From the NCBI RefSeq assembly GCF_020037015.1, contig NZ_JAIQDE010000002.1, positions 496,001 to 560,000 of the forward strand: a stretch of 64,000 bases of DNA. Reading direction: 5' to 3'. The position numbers were made by a program, and so were the translations under genes. The stretch comes from Corallococcus sp. AS-1-6. Its GTDB lineage: Bacteria > Myxococcota > Myxococcia > Myxococcales > Myxococcaceae. Positions 54,752-63,282 of this stretch are shown here, piece after piece; within the stretch, counting starts at the first letter, position 1, and every line of letters starts with the position of its first letter. A model generated the notes under the pieces. That model did not search any database. It was not told the DNA's origin and worked only from the letters and a program-made list of their open reading frames with translations.

Positions 54752-55558
54752 TCAGGCCTGCTCCGTGCGGGCGCACAGGAGCAGGTCCAGGTTCTCCCGC
54801 TCCCAGGCGAGCGCCCGCTGGTAGTCGTGGAAGCGCTTCTCGTGCTCCATCAGCTCCGGTGGGTGGATGCAGCGCCGGCCGTCCTCGCCCCGGCGGGCGC
54901 GGTAGACGTGGTGCAGCATCTCGTGGAAGACGATCCACTCCACGAAGTACCGGGGCACCAGCGGCTGATCCAACGCCGGGTGGATGCGGATGACCTTCGA
55001 GTCCGCCGAGTACGAGCCCATCTTGATGCTCTTGCGAGGCCCCTTCACCCGGGGCGCCGGCCCGTAGGTGATGGCCGCGTCGATGCGGCTCTGGAAGTAG
55101 CGCTCGTTGAGCCGCTCATAGATGCGGCCCAGGTCGTGGTAGCGCCCCACCGGGGACAGCCGCAGCCGCTTGCGCATCTGCGCCGGGGACAGCCGGCGGA
55201 TGAAGATGCGGTTGCGCTCGATGTAGCGGTCCAGGAGCGCGCTGGCGTCCGGGTCCCCCTTGCGCACGAAGCTCGCGAGCGCCTGGAGCACCTCGTCCGG
55301 CGCCGCCAGGAACATGTGGTGCAGCCTCAGCCGCCACAGCGCCCGCTGGCGTTGGAACGTCAGCATCGTGTGGGTGTTGTCGTGGATCTCCACCGCCACC
55401 TTCCCCCGCAGCCGCGTGCGCAGCCGGCGCTCCAACACGCGCCGCCACACCTTCACCAGTCGGTTGGGCTCTGGGGCGACCGGGAGCTGCCGGGCCACCC
55501 TCCCCGCGGGGTAGGTCCTCTGTCGGTTGATGTTCTTCTGCTTCTTCGCGCGAGCCAT
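54752..55558 (-). CDS. SprT-like zinc metalloprotease
   Basis: The predicted protein is 268 residues, very basic at the N-terminus and without a signal peptide. The zinc motif is VEWIVFHEMLHHVY (HExxH), followed about 20 residues later by further His/Glu residues in PPELMEHEKRFHDY. The preceding GSYSADSKVIRIHPALD matches the beta-hairpin that precedes the HExxH in SprT/Spartan-like proteases. In eukaryotes such enzymes degrade DNA-protein crosslinks; the bacterial role is unclear. ATG 55558 and ATG 55591 are both possible, and neither has a clear ribosome site. Confidence 0.8.
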   Translation of the reverse strand: MARAKKQKNINRQRTYPAGRVARQLPVAPEPNRLVKVWRRVLERRLRTRLRGKVAVEIHDNTHTMLTFQRQRALWRLRLHHMFLAAPDEVLQALASFVRKGDPDASALLDRYIERNRIFIRRLSPAQMRKRLRLSPVGRYHDLGRIYERLNERYFQSRIDAAITYGPAPRVKGPRKSIKMGSYSADSKVIRIHPALDQPLVPRYFVEWIVFHEMLHHVYRARRGEDGRRCIHPPELMEHEKRFHDYQRALAWERENLDLLLCARTEQA

Positions 55559-55716
55559 AGAGGGGCCGGAGTCTACGGACCCCTCTGACATGTGTAAACG
55601 CGCCCGCTTGGTGGAAAGCCAAGGAATTCCAACGACTTAAGGGCACTCAAGCTTACCCGGTCCTACGTGTCCTCCGGGGGGTGCGGATGCCGCATACGCG
55701 TAAGTCGCCGTGCCAA

Positions 55717-58700
55717 TTAGCGTCGCCTGCGGCATGGGACCCGGAGCGTCTGGAGTTCCCCGGTTACAGGTCGGACGTTGTAGGTCTCGATACCCCGAGG
55801 TGCACGCTTTCCCGGGCAGGTGTACTGGACGCGAAGCGGGCCGGGAGCCAGGGCGACCACCTGGTTGATGGGCAGCTTTCCGCCCCCCGGCCGGCCGAGC
55901 ACGGTGCGCGCCGGGGCGTCGAAGCGGACCTCCACGGTGGCGGGGGGTGGGGGCTCGGCCGGGGTCGCCGTCTCCACGGGCGGAGGGGCCGCGGCATCGG
56001 TGCCCGCGGCGGCCAGCGTGAGTCCCGCGTCCAACGGGCTCGCGGAGGTGTCCGCGAGGGCGGGTGCTACGGGCTGCCGCGCGGAGGTGTCCGCGAGGGT
56101 GGGCTCCGCGGGCTGCCGCGCGGCGGAGTCCGCGAGGGTGGGTTCAGCGGGCTTCGGCGGCGCGGACTCGGCCGGAACAGGAGCGGGTGGCGAGGGCGCC
56201 TTCACGGGGGCGGTTCCCTGGGGACCGGGCCGCGCCGGGCCTCCCACCGGAGGCCCCTTCATGGGCGCGGGAGGAGCCTGCGCTTCCGGACCGAAGAGGC
56301 CCATCATCCACGCGAGCCCCAGGGCCAGCACGGCCACGAGCGCCACACCCGCGACCACCACCAGGGTGCGCGAGCGCCGGGGCGAACGGGAGGCGTCGAG
56401 CGTGTCGGGACCCTCGTCGTCGTAGGCCTCGTCCTCGTCGACGGGGGCGCGCACGGCCCGCCGGGGCGGCGGCCTTCGCGGCGCCTGGAACCCGACGGTG
56501 GACTCGTCGTCGTCCGGGTCCCCGGTCGTGACGGGCGTCGGGTCCGTGAGGCTTATCCCGGAGGGTCCGGGGTCGGTGTTGAAGCGTTCGTCGTCCTCGG
56601 GTGACGGCCGCGGAGGCGGGCGGACATTGCGAGCCCCCGGAGTTCCGGACGGGGCCGAACGGTTCGCGTCGCTGGAAGCGGAGGCGCCCCGACGCGGGCC
56701 CGGAGGCTGCGACACGCGGCCATCGTCCCCCATGCGCCGGGGACCGGAGGCCAGCGGATCAGACCGGCCATCGTCCCCCATGCGCCGAGGACCGGAGGCC
56801 ACCGGGTCGGAGCGGCCGTCGTCGCCCATGCGGCGAGGACTGGAGGACAAGGGCTCGGAGCGGCCATCGTCCCCCATGCGCCGAGGACCGGAGGCCACCG
56901 GGTCGGAGCGGCCGTCGTCGCCCATGCGGCGAGGACTGGAGGACAAGGGCTCGGAGCGGCCGTCGTCGCCCATGCGCCGGGGACCCGACGCCAGCGGATC
57001 AGACCGGCCATCGTCCCCCATGCGCCGGGGACCGGAGGCCAGCGGATCAGACCGGCCGTCGTTGGCGGACGCCATGCCCGACCGGCGCGGACCCGGTGGC
57101 GGCGTCGTAGCGCGTCCCTCTGGTGTGCGACGCGGTGCGGGCGCGAACGGATCATCCCCGGCGCCCGCCCCGCGAGGCATGGCCACGCCAGAGGACGGAC
57201 GCCGCGAACGGTCTCCCCCACCCCGCTCGCCCGAAGGCCCGGAGCGCGCGGTCACCTCCGGAGGGCCGCGCCGCGCCGGTGCGGGCGTGGGCGCGACGGG
57301 CCGGGGACGGCGCGCGCGCAGCGGCACTGTGGAGTCACCCTCGTCGTCGTCCTCCTCCGCCTCCTCCTCGTCCCAGGCCTCCGCCTCGAACACAGGCTCC
57401 AGGTGGCGGCGCGGCGAGGGAGCACCGGGCATCGTCCCGACCGCGGTGGACTCGCCGTCATCGTCGTCGTCGCCCAAGGGCAGGTCGCGCGGACGCGCCA
57501 TCTGCGTCTCCGGCTCCCCTTCCTCCGCGTCCCAGGCACGCAGCGCCGCGGCCTCCGCCGTGGGCCTGCGCGCGGGAGGCCGGGCCACCAGCCCCACGGG
57601 CGTCAGCGCCGAGGGCCCCCGCGGCGACGACGCCGTCCCGCCCAGCGGCAGGGTGCGCGCGCCCGTGTCCTCGTCCAGCGGAGACGTGCGCGACGATGTG
57701 TCCTCCGTGAGCGGCAGCGTGCGCGCGGCGGTGTCCTCCGCGTCGGCCAGGGGCAGCGTGCGCGCGGCGGTGTCCTCCGGCAGGGCGGGCACCGGAGGCG
57801 GCAGCGGCGTGCGCAGGGGCGGCAGCGGCAGGGTCGCTTCGTGCCGGCCCGCGCGCTTCGCCGGGGGGATGTGGAGCACCGTGCGCTCCTCCTTCTCCCC
57901 TAGCAGCCGCGCGATGTACTGCGCCACGTCAAGGCTCTGCCGGAGCACGCCGGACGCCAGGAACGCCTCCAGGTCGTCACGCACGTCGGAGGCCCGCTGG
58001 TAGCGCTGGGTGCGGTCCTTCACCAGACACCGCATCACGATGCGCGACAGCGCCTCCGGGTAGTCCGGGCGCACCAGGTGCGGCGGAGGCGGCTCCTCGT
58101 AGCGGATGGCGTAGAGGATGCCTTCCGTGGTGGCGCGGTGGAACGGCTGCTTGCCGGTGGTGATTTCGTAGAGCATCACCCCCAGCGCGTAGATGTCCGC
58201 CCGGTGGTCCAGCCGCTCCTGGAGGATCTGCTCGGGGGAGAGGTAGAGGAACTTCCCCTTGATGACGCCCGGCTTGCTGCGCTCCATGAACGCGCCGGCC
58301 TTGGCGATGCCGAAGTCGACGAGCTTCACGCGCCCGTCGTACGAAATCATCACGTTCTGCGGAGAGACGTCCCGGTGGATCAGCTCCAGCGGGCGCCCAT
58401 CCACGCCCCGGCTGAAGTGCGCGTGGTCCAGGCCCGCGGCGATGGCCGCGCAGATCTTCGCCGCGACCCCGTACGGCATGGAGGCGCCGAACTTGAACTC
58501 CTCCGCGAGCACGCGGCGCAGGTCCACGCCCTCCACGTACTCCATGCAGATGAAGATGTTGTCCCCCTCCTTCCCCAGCTCGTGCACCTGCACGATGTTG
58601 GGGTGGTGGAGCTGGGCGGCGATGCGCGCCTCGTCCAGGAACATCTGGACGAACTCCGGCTCCTCGGAGAGGTACGGGAGGATCCGCTTGATGACCACCA

Positions 58701-58872
58701 GCGTGGGGTCCGGCGGCTTGTGCGCCAGGAACAGCTCCGCCATCCCGCCCAGCGCGAGGCGCTTGATGAGCAGGTATTTGCCGAACGGGGTGGCCGTCTG
58801 GGGCGAGCTCAAGGACGTGGAAGGTGTGGGCCGCGGGTGGAACTTTGAAGCGTGTCCGGAGCCTACCTGCAT
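55717..58872 (-). CDS. Transmembrane Ser/Thr protein kinase with repeat linker and PEGA-like tail
   Basis: The predicted protein is 1051 residues. The PknB-type kinase domain spans about 30-295: Gly loop LALGGMAELFLA, Lys in VVIKRI (about 61), catalytic loop HRDVSPQNVM (about 161) and DFGIAK (about 184). The HRDxxPxN form without the second Lys is common in this bacterial group. A long acidic/Pro-rich linker contains EDTAARTLPL repeats (possible phosphothreonine sites) and a 16-residue tandem repeat. There is one transmembrane helix (about 829-857). A periplasmic PEGA-like domain closes it (PARTVLGRPGGGKLPINQVV). The start at 58872 is weakly supported. Confidence 0.88.
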   Translation of the reverse strand: MQVGSGHASKFHPRPTPSTSLSSPQTATPFGKYLLIKRLALGGMAELFLAHKPPDPTLVVIKRILPYLSEEPEFVQMFLDEARIAAQLHHPNIVQVHELGKEGDNIFICMEYVEGVDLRRVLAEEFKFGASMPYGVAAKICAAIAAGLDHAHFSRGVDGRPLELIHRDVSPQNVMISYDGRVKLVDFGIAKAGAFMERSKPGVIKGKFLYLSPEQILQERLDHRADIYALGVMLYEITTGKQPFHRATTEGILYAIRYEEPPPPHLVRPDYPEALSRIVMRCLVKDRTQRYQRASDVRDDLEAFLASGVLRQSLDVAQYIARLLGEKEERTVLHIPPAKRAGRHEATLPLPPLRTPLPPPVPALPEDTAARTLPLADAEDTAARTLPLTEDTSSRTSPLDEDTGARTLPLGGTASSPRGPSALTPVGLVARPPARRPTAEAAALRAWDAEEGEPETQMARPRDLPLGDDDDDGESTAVGTMPGAPSPRRHLEPVFEAEAWDEEEAEEDDDEGDSTVPLRARRPRPVAPTPAPARRGPPEVTARSGPSGERGGGDRSRRPSSGVAMPRGAGAGDDPFAPAPRRTPEGRATTPPPGPRRSGMASANDGRSDPLASGPRRMGDDGRSDPLASGPRRMGDDGRSEPLSSSPRRMGDDGRSDPVASGPRRMGDDGRSEPLSSSPRRMGDDGRSDPVASGPRRMGDDGRSDPLASGPRRMGDDGRVSQPPGPRRGASASSDANRSAPSGTPGARNVRPPPRPSPEDDERFNTDPGPSGISLTDPTPVTTGDPDDDESTVGFQAPRRPPPRRAVRAPVDEDEAYDDEGPDTLDASRSPRRSRTLVVVAGVALVAVLALGLAWMMGLFGPEAQAPPAPMKGPPVGGPARPGPQGTAPVKAPSPPAPVPAESAPPKPAEPTLADSAARQPAEPTLADTSARQPVAPALADTSASPLDAGLTLAAAGTDAAAPPPVETATPAEPPPPATVEVRFDAPARTVLGRPGGGKLPINQVVALAPGPLRVQYTCPGKRAPRGIETYNVRPVTGELQTLRVPCRRRR
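56722..57066 (-). repeat. 48-bp coding minisatellite in the kinase linker (about 7 units)
   Basis: An exact 48-bp period is marked by CATGCGCCG or CATGCGGCG at 56731, 56779, 56827, 56875, 56923, 56971 and 57019. Each unit encodes a variant of GPRRMGDDGRSDPLAS. Two sub-types alternate (DPLAS/DPVAS and EPLSS), suggesting recent expansion of a two-unit block. Confidence 0.92.
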
Positions 58873-58970
58873 TCCCGCCCCGGGGGGAGCCGTCCGACCC
58901 GCCCGGCGCCGGACTCTAGGCAGGCCCGGCGGAGCACGCGAACTTTCGGGCTCCAGCCCCTGAAACACGA

Positions 58971-59003
58971 CCGCCTCCCAGGGCACGAAGCCCTGGGAGG
59001 CGG
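58971..59003 (-). terminator. Strong terminator of the lipoprotein gene at 59033
   Basis: The perfect 13-bp stem CCGCCTCCCAGGG/CCCTGGGAGGCGG has a 7-nt loop. On the minus strand it is followed by TCGTGTTTCAGG. It begins 29 nt after the stop codon. Confidence 0.85.
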
Positions 59004-59032
59004 ACGGGGAAAAGCGTCAGGCGGAAGGCGGA

Positions 59033-60070
59033 TTACTCCGGAGCCGCCACTTCGCCCGGCAGGTCCGCGCAGCCCTGCGGGATGATGGTGTAGGTGTAGC
59101 GCTGGTCGGTGCCCGGCACGCCGCTGTCGGAGAGGTTGTTGCCGCAGCCGGTGATGTCGGAGCTGCCGTTGGTGCAGGGCGCGAAGGTGTAGGTGTCCCA
59201 GACGCCGCTGATGCCGTTGGGGAACGTCACCGCGCCGCCATCCAGGGCCGCCTTCTGGTAGTCGCAGCCCTCGAACGTACCGCCGTCGCTGAAGGTCCGG
59301 GAGCGGGTCTTGTCGTGGTAGACGAGGATGCCGCCCGTGACCTCGAAGCCGTAATAGAGGGTGCCCGCGTCCTCGTTGTCCAGGCGCTGGAACTGGGTGG
59401 GCTGCGGGTTGGTCAGCGTGAGCGGACCCGCCAGGTGAACGCGCGTGCCCAGGTAGGACGCGGCGTTCTGGGGCGCATCCAGCGACGCCTGCAGGTCCGC
59501 CACCGTCACCTCGTTGGCGGCCGGCCGGGCGTCCACGCCCGCGTCGGACTTCACGGTGATGGTGAGCTTCAGGCCGTTGCGGTAGTCGTTCGCCAGGTGG
59601 TGACGGCGGCCGCTGAACGGCTGGAAGTTCGGCTCGGTGCCGAAGAAGCCCTCGATGTCGATCTTGTTGCCGGGCTGCGGGCGATACGTATCCGGCACGT
59701 CATCGTAGAACTTGCTGATGTAGAGGCCTTCCTTCGGGAAGGCCGGATCCGTCACCCAGAAGAACGAGCGCCACTGCTTCCCGTCGTTGCCCAGCTTCTC
59801 GTAGTCGACGTCGGTGACGACCACGTCGCGCAGCGTCGTCTTGGTGTTGAACGGCAGCTTGCGCGTCGCGGCGATCTGCCCCGCCGTGCCCGCGTCAGTG
59901 CCCGCGTCAGAGCCCGCGTCAGAGCCCGCGTCGGTGCTGCAGACGCCCGTGCAGCCGGCGTCGGGAGTGGGCGTGGGGTTCTCGTCGTCACGGCCGCCAC
60001 AGCCGGCCGCGGTGGCCATCGCCGCTGCGGCCAGGAGGGCCGCAGCGCCCAGCTTCGTGCGCAGTTCCAT
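59033..60070 (-). CDS. Lipoprotein of unknown function with Asp-Ala-Gly repeats
   Basis: The predicted protein is 345 residues. The signal peptide starts ELRTKLGAAALLAAAAMATA and ends in the lipobox AAGC. A low-complexity stretch based on SDAG/TDAG (12-bp DNA repeats at about 59880-59935) serves as a flexible spacer. The globular part (about 65-345) contains TTLRDVVVTDVDYEK, FWVTDPAFPKEGLYISKFYD and GNKIDIEGFFGTE, suggestive of an OB-like beta-barrel domain found in myxobacterial secreted proteins. It is followed by a Cys-containing C-terminus. It is probably surface-exposed. No enzymatic motif is seen. Confidence 0.82.
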   Translation of the reverse strand: MELRTKLGAAALLAAAAMATAAGCGGRDDENPTPTPDAGCTGVCSTDAGSDAGSDAGTDAGTAGQIAATRKLPFNTKTTLRDVVVTDVDYEKLGNDGKQWRSFFWVTDPAFPKEGLYISKFYDDVPDTYRPQPGNKIDIEGFFGTEPNFQPFSGRRHHLANDYRNGLKLTITVKSDAGVDARPAANEVTVADLQASLDAPQNAASYLGTRVHLAGPLTLTNPQPTQFQRLDNEDAGTLYYGFEVTGGILVYHDKTRSRTFSDGGTFEGCDYQKAALDGGAVTFPNGISGVWDTYTFAPCTNGSSDITGCGNNLSDSGVPGTDQRYTYTIIPQGCADLPGEVAAPE

Positions 60071-60229
60071 TTGTAATTCTCCGGGGGGTGAGAGGCGCCG
60101 AGGTGGTTGAAGTCCGACGCCGGTCGGGCTGAGGATTCAGGCCCTTATACCGGTGGCTCACCAGGGCCGGCAAGGAACGGACCGAGGCCCTGTCCGTGAC
60201 ATCGTCGTCAATTCAGGAATAGGTGGATC

Positions 60230-61048
60230 ATGCTGCCGCGCGACATGTTTCTCCATGGGCTGAAGCCCACGCTCCACATCGCGCATCGCGGCGGGGCGCT
60301 GCTCGCGCCGGAGAACACGCTGGAGGCCTTCCAGCGCGCCGTCCACACGCACCGCACGGACATGCTGGAACTGGACGTGCACCTGTCGCGCGACGGCGAG
60401 GTCATCGTCGCGCACGACGACACGCTGGAGCGCTGCACCGACGGAGAGGGTCCGCTCGCGGCGCTGACGCTGGCGGAGCTGCGCAAGCTGGACGCGGGCT
60501 ACCGCTTCACGCCGGACGAGGGCCGCACCTTCCCCTTCCGCGGCCAGGGCGTGCGCCTGCCCACGCTGCGCGAGGTGCTGCGCGCCTTCCCCGCCCTGCG
60601 CCTCAACGTGGAGCTCAAGCCGGACGTGCCGGGCGCGGAGGCCGTGCTCGCCCGCCTGCTGACCGAGGAGGCGGCCCTGGGCCGCGTGTGCCTGGGCAGC
60701 GAGCAGGACGCCATCGCGGAGCGGCTGTACGAAGAACTCCCCGACGCCTGCCACTTCTACCCGCGCGACGCGCTGGCCGCGTTCGTGCTGGCGCTCAAGG
60801 CGGGCGAGACGCCGCCGGAGGACGCGCGCTACCGCGTGCTCGACATGCCGCTGTACTTCGGCGAGGTGCGGCTGGTGGACGACGTGCTGCTCAAGGCCGC
60901 GGCCGAGCGCGGCAAGTGGATCAACGTGTGGACCGTGGATGATCCGGCGGAGATGGACCGGCTCCTCGCGGAGGGCATCGGCGGCATCATGACCGACCGG
61001 CCGGACCTGCTCCGCCAGCGAATGGACGCCTCTGGAAAGCCGGGTTAA
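60230..61048 (+). CDS. ugpQ: Glycerophosphodiester phosphodiesterase
   Basis: The predicted protein is 272 residues, cytoplasmic (no signal peptide). The GDPD TIM-barrel motifs are visible: HIAHRGGALLAPENTLEAF with catalytic His-Arg and Glu, MLELDVHLSRDGEVIVAHDD with the metal Glu/Asp and second catalytic His, LNVELKP, and near the end INVWTVDDPAEMDRLLAEGI followed by GGIMTDRPDLL. It hydrolyses glycerophosphodiesters to glycerol-3-phosphate and an alcohol. The ATG at 60230 has AGGTGG 4 nt upstream. Three same-strand genes with short gaps follow and may form an operon. Confidence 0.92.
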   Translation: MLPRDMFLHGLKPTLHIAHRGGALLAPENTLEAFQRAVHTHRTDMLELDVHLSRDGEVIVAHDDTLERCTDGEGPLAALTLAELRKLDAGYRFTPDEGRTFPFRGQGVRLPTLREVLRAFPALRLNVELKPDVPGAEAVLARLLTEEAALGRVCLGSEQDAIAERLYEELPDACHFYPRDALAAFVLALKAGETPPEDARYRVLDMPLYFGEVRLVDDVLLKAAAERGKWINVWTVDDPAEMDRLLAEGIGGIMTDRPDLLRQRMDASGKPG

Positions 61049-61061
61049 GCCTTCGGGCTCC

Positions 61062-61817
61062 ATGCCCCGCTCCACCGCCCGCGCGCGTCCGGCGACGTCC
61101 CGCACCGAGCCGCCCTCGACCCAGGCGCCGCCTCCGGCCGACGCCGCAAAGAAGCCCGCTCGCAACGCCCTCAAGCTCAAGGTGAAGGTGCCGCGCGCCA
61201 AGCGCTTCGTGGCGCTCGCGGGCAACATCGGCGCGGGCAAGACGACGGCCGCGAAGCTCATCAGCCAGGGCTTCGGCTTCGAGCTCTTCGACGAGCCCGT
61301 CATCGACAACCGCTTCCTGCGTGACTACTACGGCGACATGACGCGGTGGTCGTTCACGCTGCAGTTGGAGTTCCTCATCCGGCGCGTGGAGCACCACGAG
61401 CTCATCCACTCCGTCAGGAAGAGCTGCGTGCAGGACCGCACGCTGTATGAAGACCCCGAAATCTTCGCCAAGTACCTGCACGGCCTGGGGCACATGACGA
61501 ACGCGGAGCTGGACCTGTACTACGAGTACTTCCAGCGCCTGTCGCGCCACATCGTCCGGCCGGACAAGGTCATCTGCTTCGACGTGCCGTCGGAGGAGGT
61601 GCTGCTCCAGCGCATCCGCACGCGCGGCCGCGCGGAGGAGAAGGGCATCGGGCGGCCCTTCCTCAAGGGCCTCAACGGCTACTACGCGGGCTTCCCCCAG
61701 GTGCTCCAGGAGAAGTACGGCGTGGAGTGCCTGGTGGTGGACGTCTCCAAGTCGGACATCCGCAAGGGCGCGGGCCGCGACGAGTTCATGGACCGCGTCT
61801 CCGCATTCCTGGCCTGA
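61062..61817 (+). CDS. Deoxynucleoside kinase family protein
   Basis: The predicted protein is 251 residues. After a basic, Pro/Ala-rich extension of about 45 residues, the dNK fold starts at FVALAGNIGAGKTTAAKLIS (P-loop). FDEPVIDNRFLRDYYGDM carries the catalytic Glu position. SCVQDRTLYEDPEIFAKYLH carries the Asp-Arg of the DRS motif. A lid region, RIRTRGRAEEKG, follows. It phosphorylates deoxynucleosides (dA/dG or dC in relatives) for salvage; the specificity is not readable. The N-terminal extension is longer than usual for bacterial dGK/dAK enzymes. It lies 13 nt after the phosphodiesterase gene. Confidence 0.9.
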   Translation: MPRSTARARPATSRTEPPSTQAPPPADAAKKPARNALKLKVKVPRAKRFVALAGNIGAGKTTAAKLISQGFGFELFDEPVIDNRFLRDYYGDMTRWSFTLQLEFLIRRVEHHELIHSVRKSCVQDRTLYEDPEIFAKYLHGLGHMTNAELDLYYEYFQRLSRHIVRPDKVICFDVPSEEVLLQRIRTRGRAEEKGIGRPFLKGLNGYYAGFPQVLQEKYGVECLVVDVSKSDIRKGAGRDEFMDRVSAFLA

Positions 61818-61853
61818 CGCCGTACCAACTCTCGTGCGACGCTCCGTCGCGCC

Positions 61854-62372
61854 ATGCACGACCTCAGCCCCAAGAGCCCGCGCGACTCCGAAGTGGTGAT
61901 GACGCAGCTCATCCTCCCTCCGGACGCCAACAACCTGAACGCCGCGTTCGGCGGGAAGGTGATGCAGTGGATCGACATCTGCGGCGCCGTGGCCGCCCAG
62001 CGCCACTGCCGTCAGGTCGTGGTGACGGCGTCCATGGACGACCTGCACTTCCACGCCCCCATCCGCGTGGGCTGGATTGCCCTCCTGCACGCGCGCGTGC
62101 TCGCGGCGTTCCGCACCTCGCTGGAGGTGGGCGTCACCGTGCACGCGGAGAACCCGCTCACCGGTGAGCGGCACCTCACCACCAGCGCGCTGCTCACCTT
62201 CGTGGCGCAGGGCCAGGACGGCAAGGGCGTGCCGGTGCCGCCGCTGCTCCTGGAGTCGGACGCGGAGCGCCAGGCCTTCCAGGAGGCCGAGGCCCGCCGC
62301 GCCCAGCGCCGCAACCGCGGCCAGGGGGAGCAGAACTGGATGAAGGTGATGAAGCCCGTGGCCGGCGCCTGA
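61854..62372 (+). CDS. Acyl-CoA thioesterase (YciA/hotdog family)
   Basis: The predicted protein is 172 residues with a single hotdog domain. MTQLILPPDANNLNAAFGGK followed by VMQWIDICGAVAA matches the family's active-site Asn/Asp and hotdog helix. VVTASMDDLHFHAPIRVGWI and GVTVHAENPLTGERH are also typical. It hydrolyses acyl-CoA; chain preference is unknown. The C-terminus is an Arg/Gln-rich tail. It ends the + strand run of three genes and is followed by a terminator. Confidence 0.9.
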   Translation: MHDLSPKSPRDSEVVMTQLILPPDANNLNAAFGGKVMQWIDICGAVAAQRHCRQVVVTASMDDLHFHAPIRVGWIALLHARVLAAFRTSLEVGVTVHAENPLTGERHLTTSALLTFVAQGQDGKGVPVPPLLLESDAERQAFQEAEARRAQRRNRGQGEQNWMKVMKPVAGA

Positions 62373-62393
62373 GGCTCCGGAGCCTGGACGCAC

Positions 62394-62438
62394 GAAGGGC
62401 CGGGGGCACGCCTGCCTGGCGTCCCATCCCGGCCCTTC
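62394..62438. terminator. Bidirectional terminator between the thioesterase and IscA-type genes
   Basis: The 11-bp stem GAAGGGCCGGG/CCCGGCCCTTC has a 23-nt loop and lies between the convergent stops at 62372 and 62466. On the minus side it continues into GTGCGTCC. Confidence 0.7.
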
Positions 62439-62465
62439 CTCACCCCTGAAGCGACGGACAGCCGC

Positions 62466-62849
62466 TCAGGTGGTGAAGGACGTCCCGCAGCCGCAGGACG
62501 ACTTGGCGTTGGGGTTCTCGAACTTGAAGCCCGCGCCGGTGATGCTGGTGACGTAGTCGATGTGCGTGCCCGCGAGGTACTGGGCGCTCAGCGCGTCGGT
62601 GGCGATGGTGACGCCGTCCTGCTCCCAGGTCTGGTCGCCGGCCTTCGTCTCCTTGACGAGGTTCAGGTCGTACCCCAGGCCGCTGCAGCCGGAGGGCACC
62701 ACGCGGATGGAGAAGAAGTAGCCCTGGAAGCCCTGGGCCTGGATGACCGTCTTCACCTGGGCGATGGCGGCGGCCGTCAGGACGACGGGCGCGGAGGCGG
62801 CGGGCTGGGAGGCCGGCGTGGTGCCGGCGACGGCGGTAGAAGTATCCAT
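62466..62849 (-). CDS. IscA/ErpA-type iron-sulfur carrier protein
   Basis: The predicted protein is 127 residues, A-type carrier family, involved in delivering Fe-S clusters to apoproteins. The three conserved cysteines are present in VPSGCSGLGYDLNLV and SSCGCGTSF. The first 25 residues are an Ala/Pro/Thr-rich extension. The start is ATG 62849 with GAGGAG at 10 nt. Which of iscA, erpA or sufA it represents cannot be decided; no isc or suf genes are adjacent. It is divergent from the rhodanese gene. Confidence 0.92.
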   Translation of the reverse strand: MDTSTAVAGTTPASQPAASAPVVLTAAAIAQVKTVIQAQGFQGYFFSIRVVPSGCSGLGYDLNLVKETKAGDQTWEQDGVTIATDALSAQYLAGTHIDYVTSITGAGFKFENPNAKSSCGCGTSFTT

Positions 62850-62949
62850 GTGCTTCAATCTCCTCGTAGACGGCGCCTCATAACGCCCTGGCGCCCGAAA
62901 AGCCAAGGGACCTGACGGGCCCCTTCCCGGCTCAACAGAAGATAACCCC

Positions 62950-63282
62950 ATGCCCATCCCCGAAATCACCCCCGCCGAGTTGGCCCGGCGCCTGGCCGGC
63001 CCTCCCGAGTCACGCCCCGTGCTGGTGGACGTGCGCTTCCCGCACGAGCACGAGTGGGTGGCCCTGCCCGGCTCGGTGCTGATGCCCCTGCCGGAGCTGG
63101 AGGACTTCCACGAGCAACTGGAGTCCTTCCGGGGCCGCCCCGTGGTCGTCTACTGCCACCACGGGGTGCGCAGCCTGGACGGCGCCGCGTACCTCATCGA
63201 CCGGGGCCTGGAGGCCGTGTCGCTCCAGGGCGGCATCGATTTGTACTCGCGCACCGTGGACCCCGCCCTGCCGCGCTACTAG
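62950..63282 (+). CDS. Single-domain rhodanese
   Basis: The predicted protein is 110 residues, one rhodanese domain. The active-site loop is YCHHGVRSLDGA with the catalytic Cys, and the N-terminal LVDVRFPHEHEWVALPGSVL is the other family signature. It is a probable sulfurtransferase acting in the cytoplasm on persulfide donors. Divergent placement beside an Fe-S carrier gene hints at sulfur trafficking (inference). Its stop overlaps the convergent downstream gene in a shared CTAG. Confidence 0.92.
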   Translation: MPIPEITPAELARRLAGPPESRPVLVDVRFPHEHEWVALPGSVLMPLPELEDFHEQLESFRGRPVVVYCHHGVRSLDGAAYLIDRGLEAVSLQGGIDLYSRTVDPALPRY

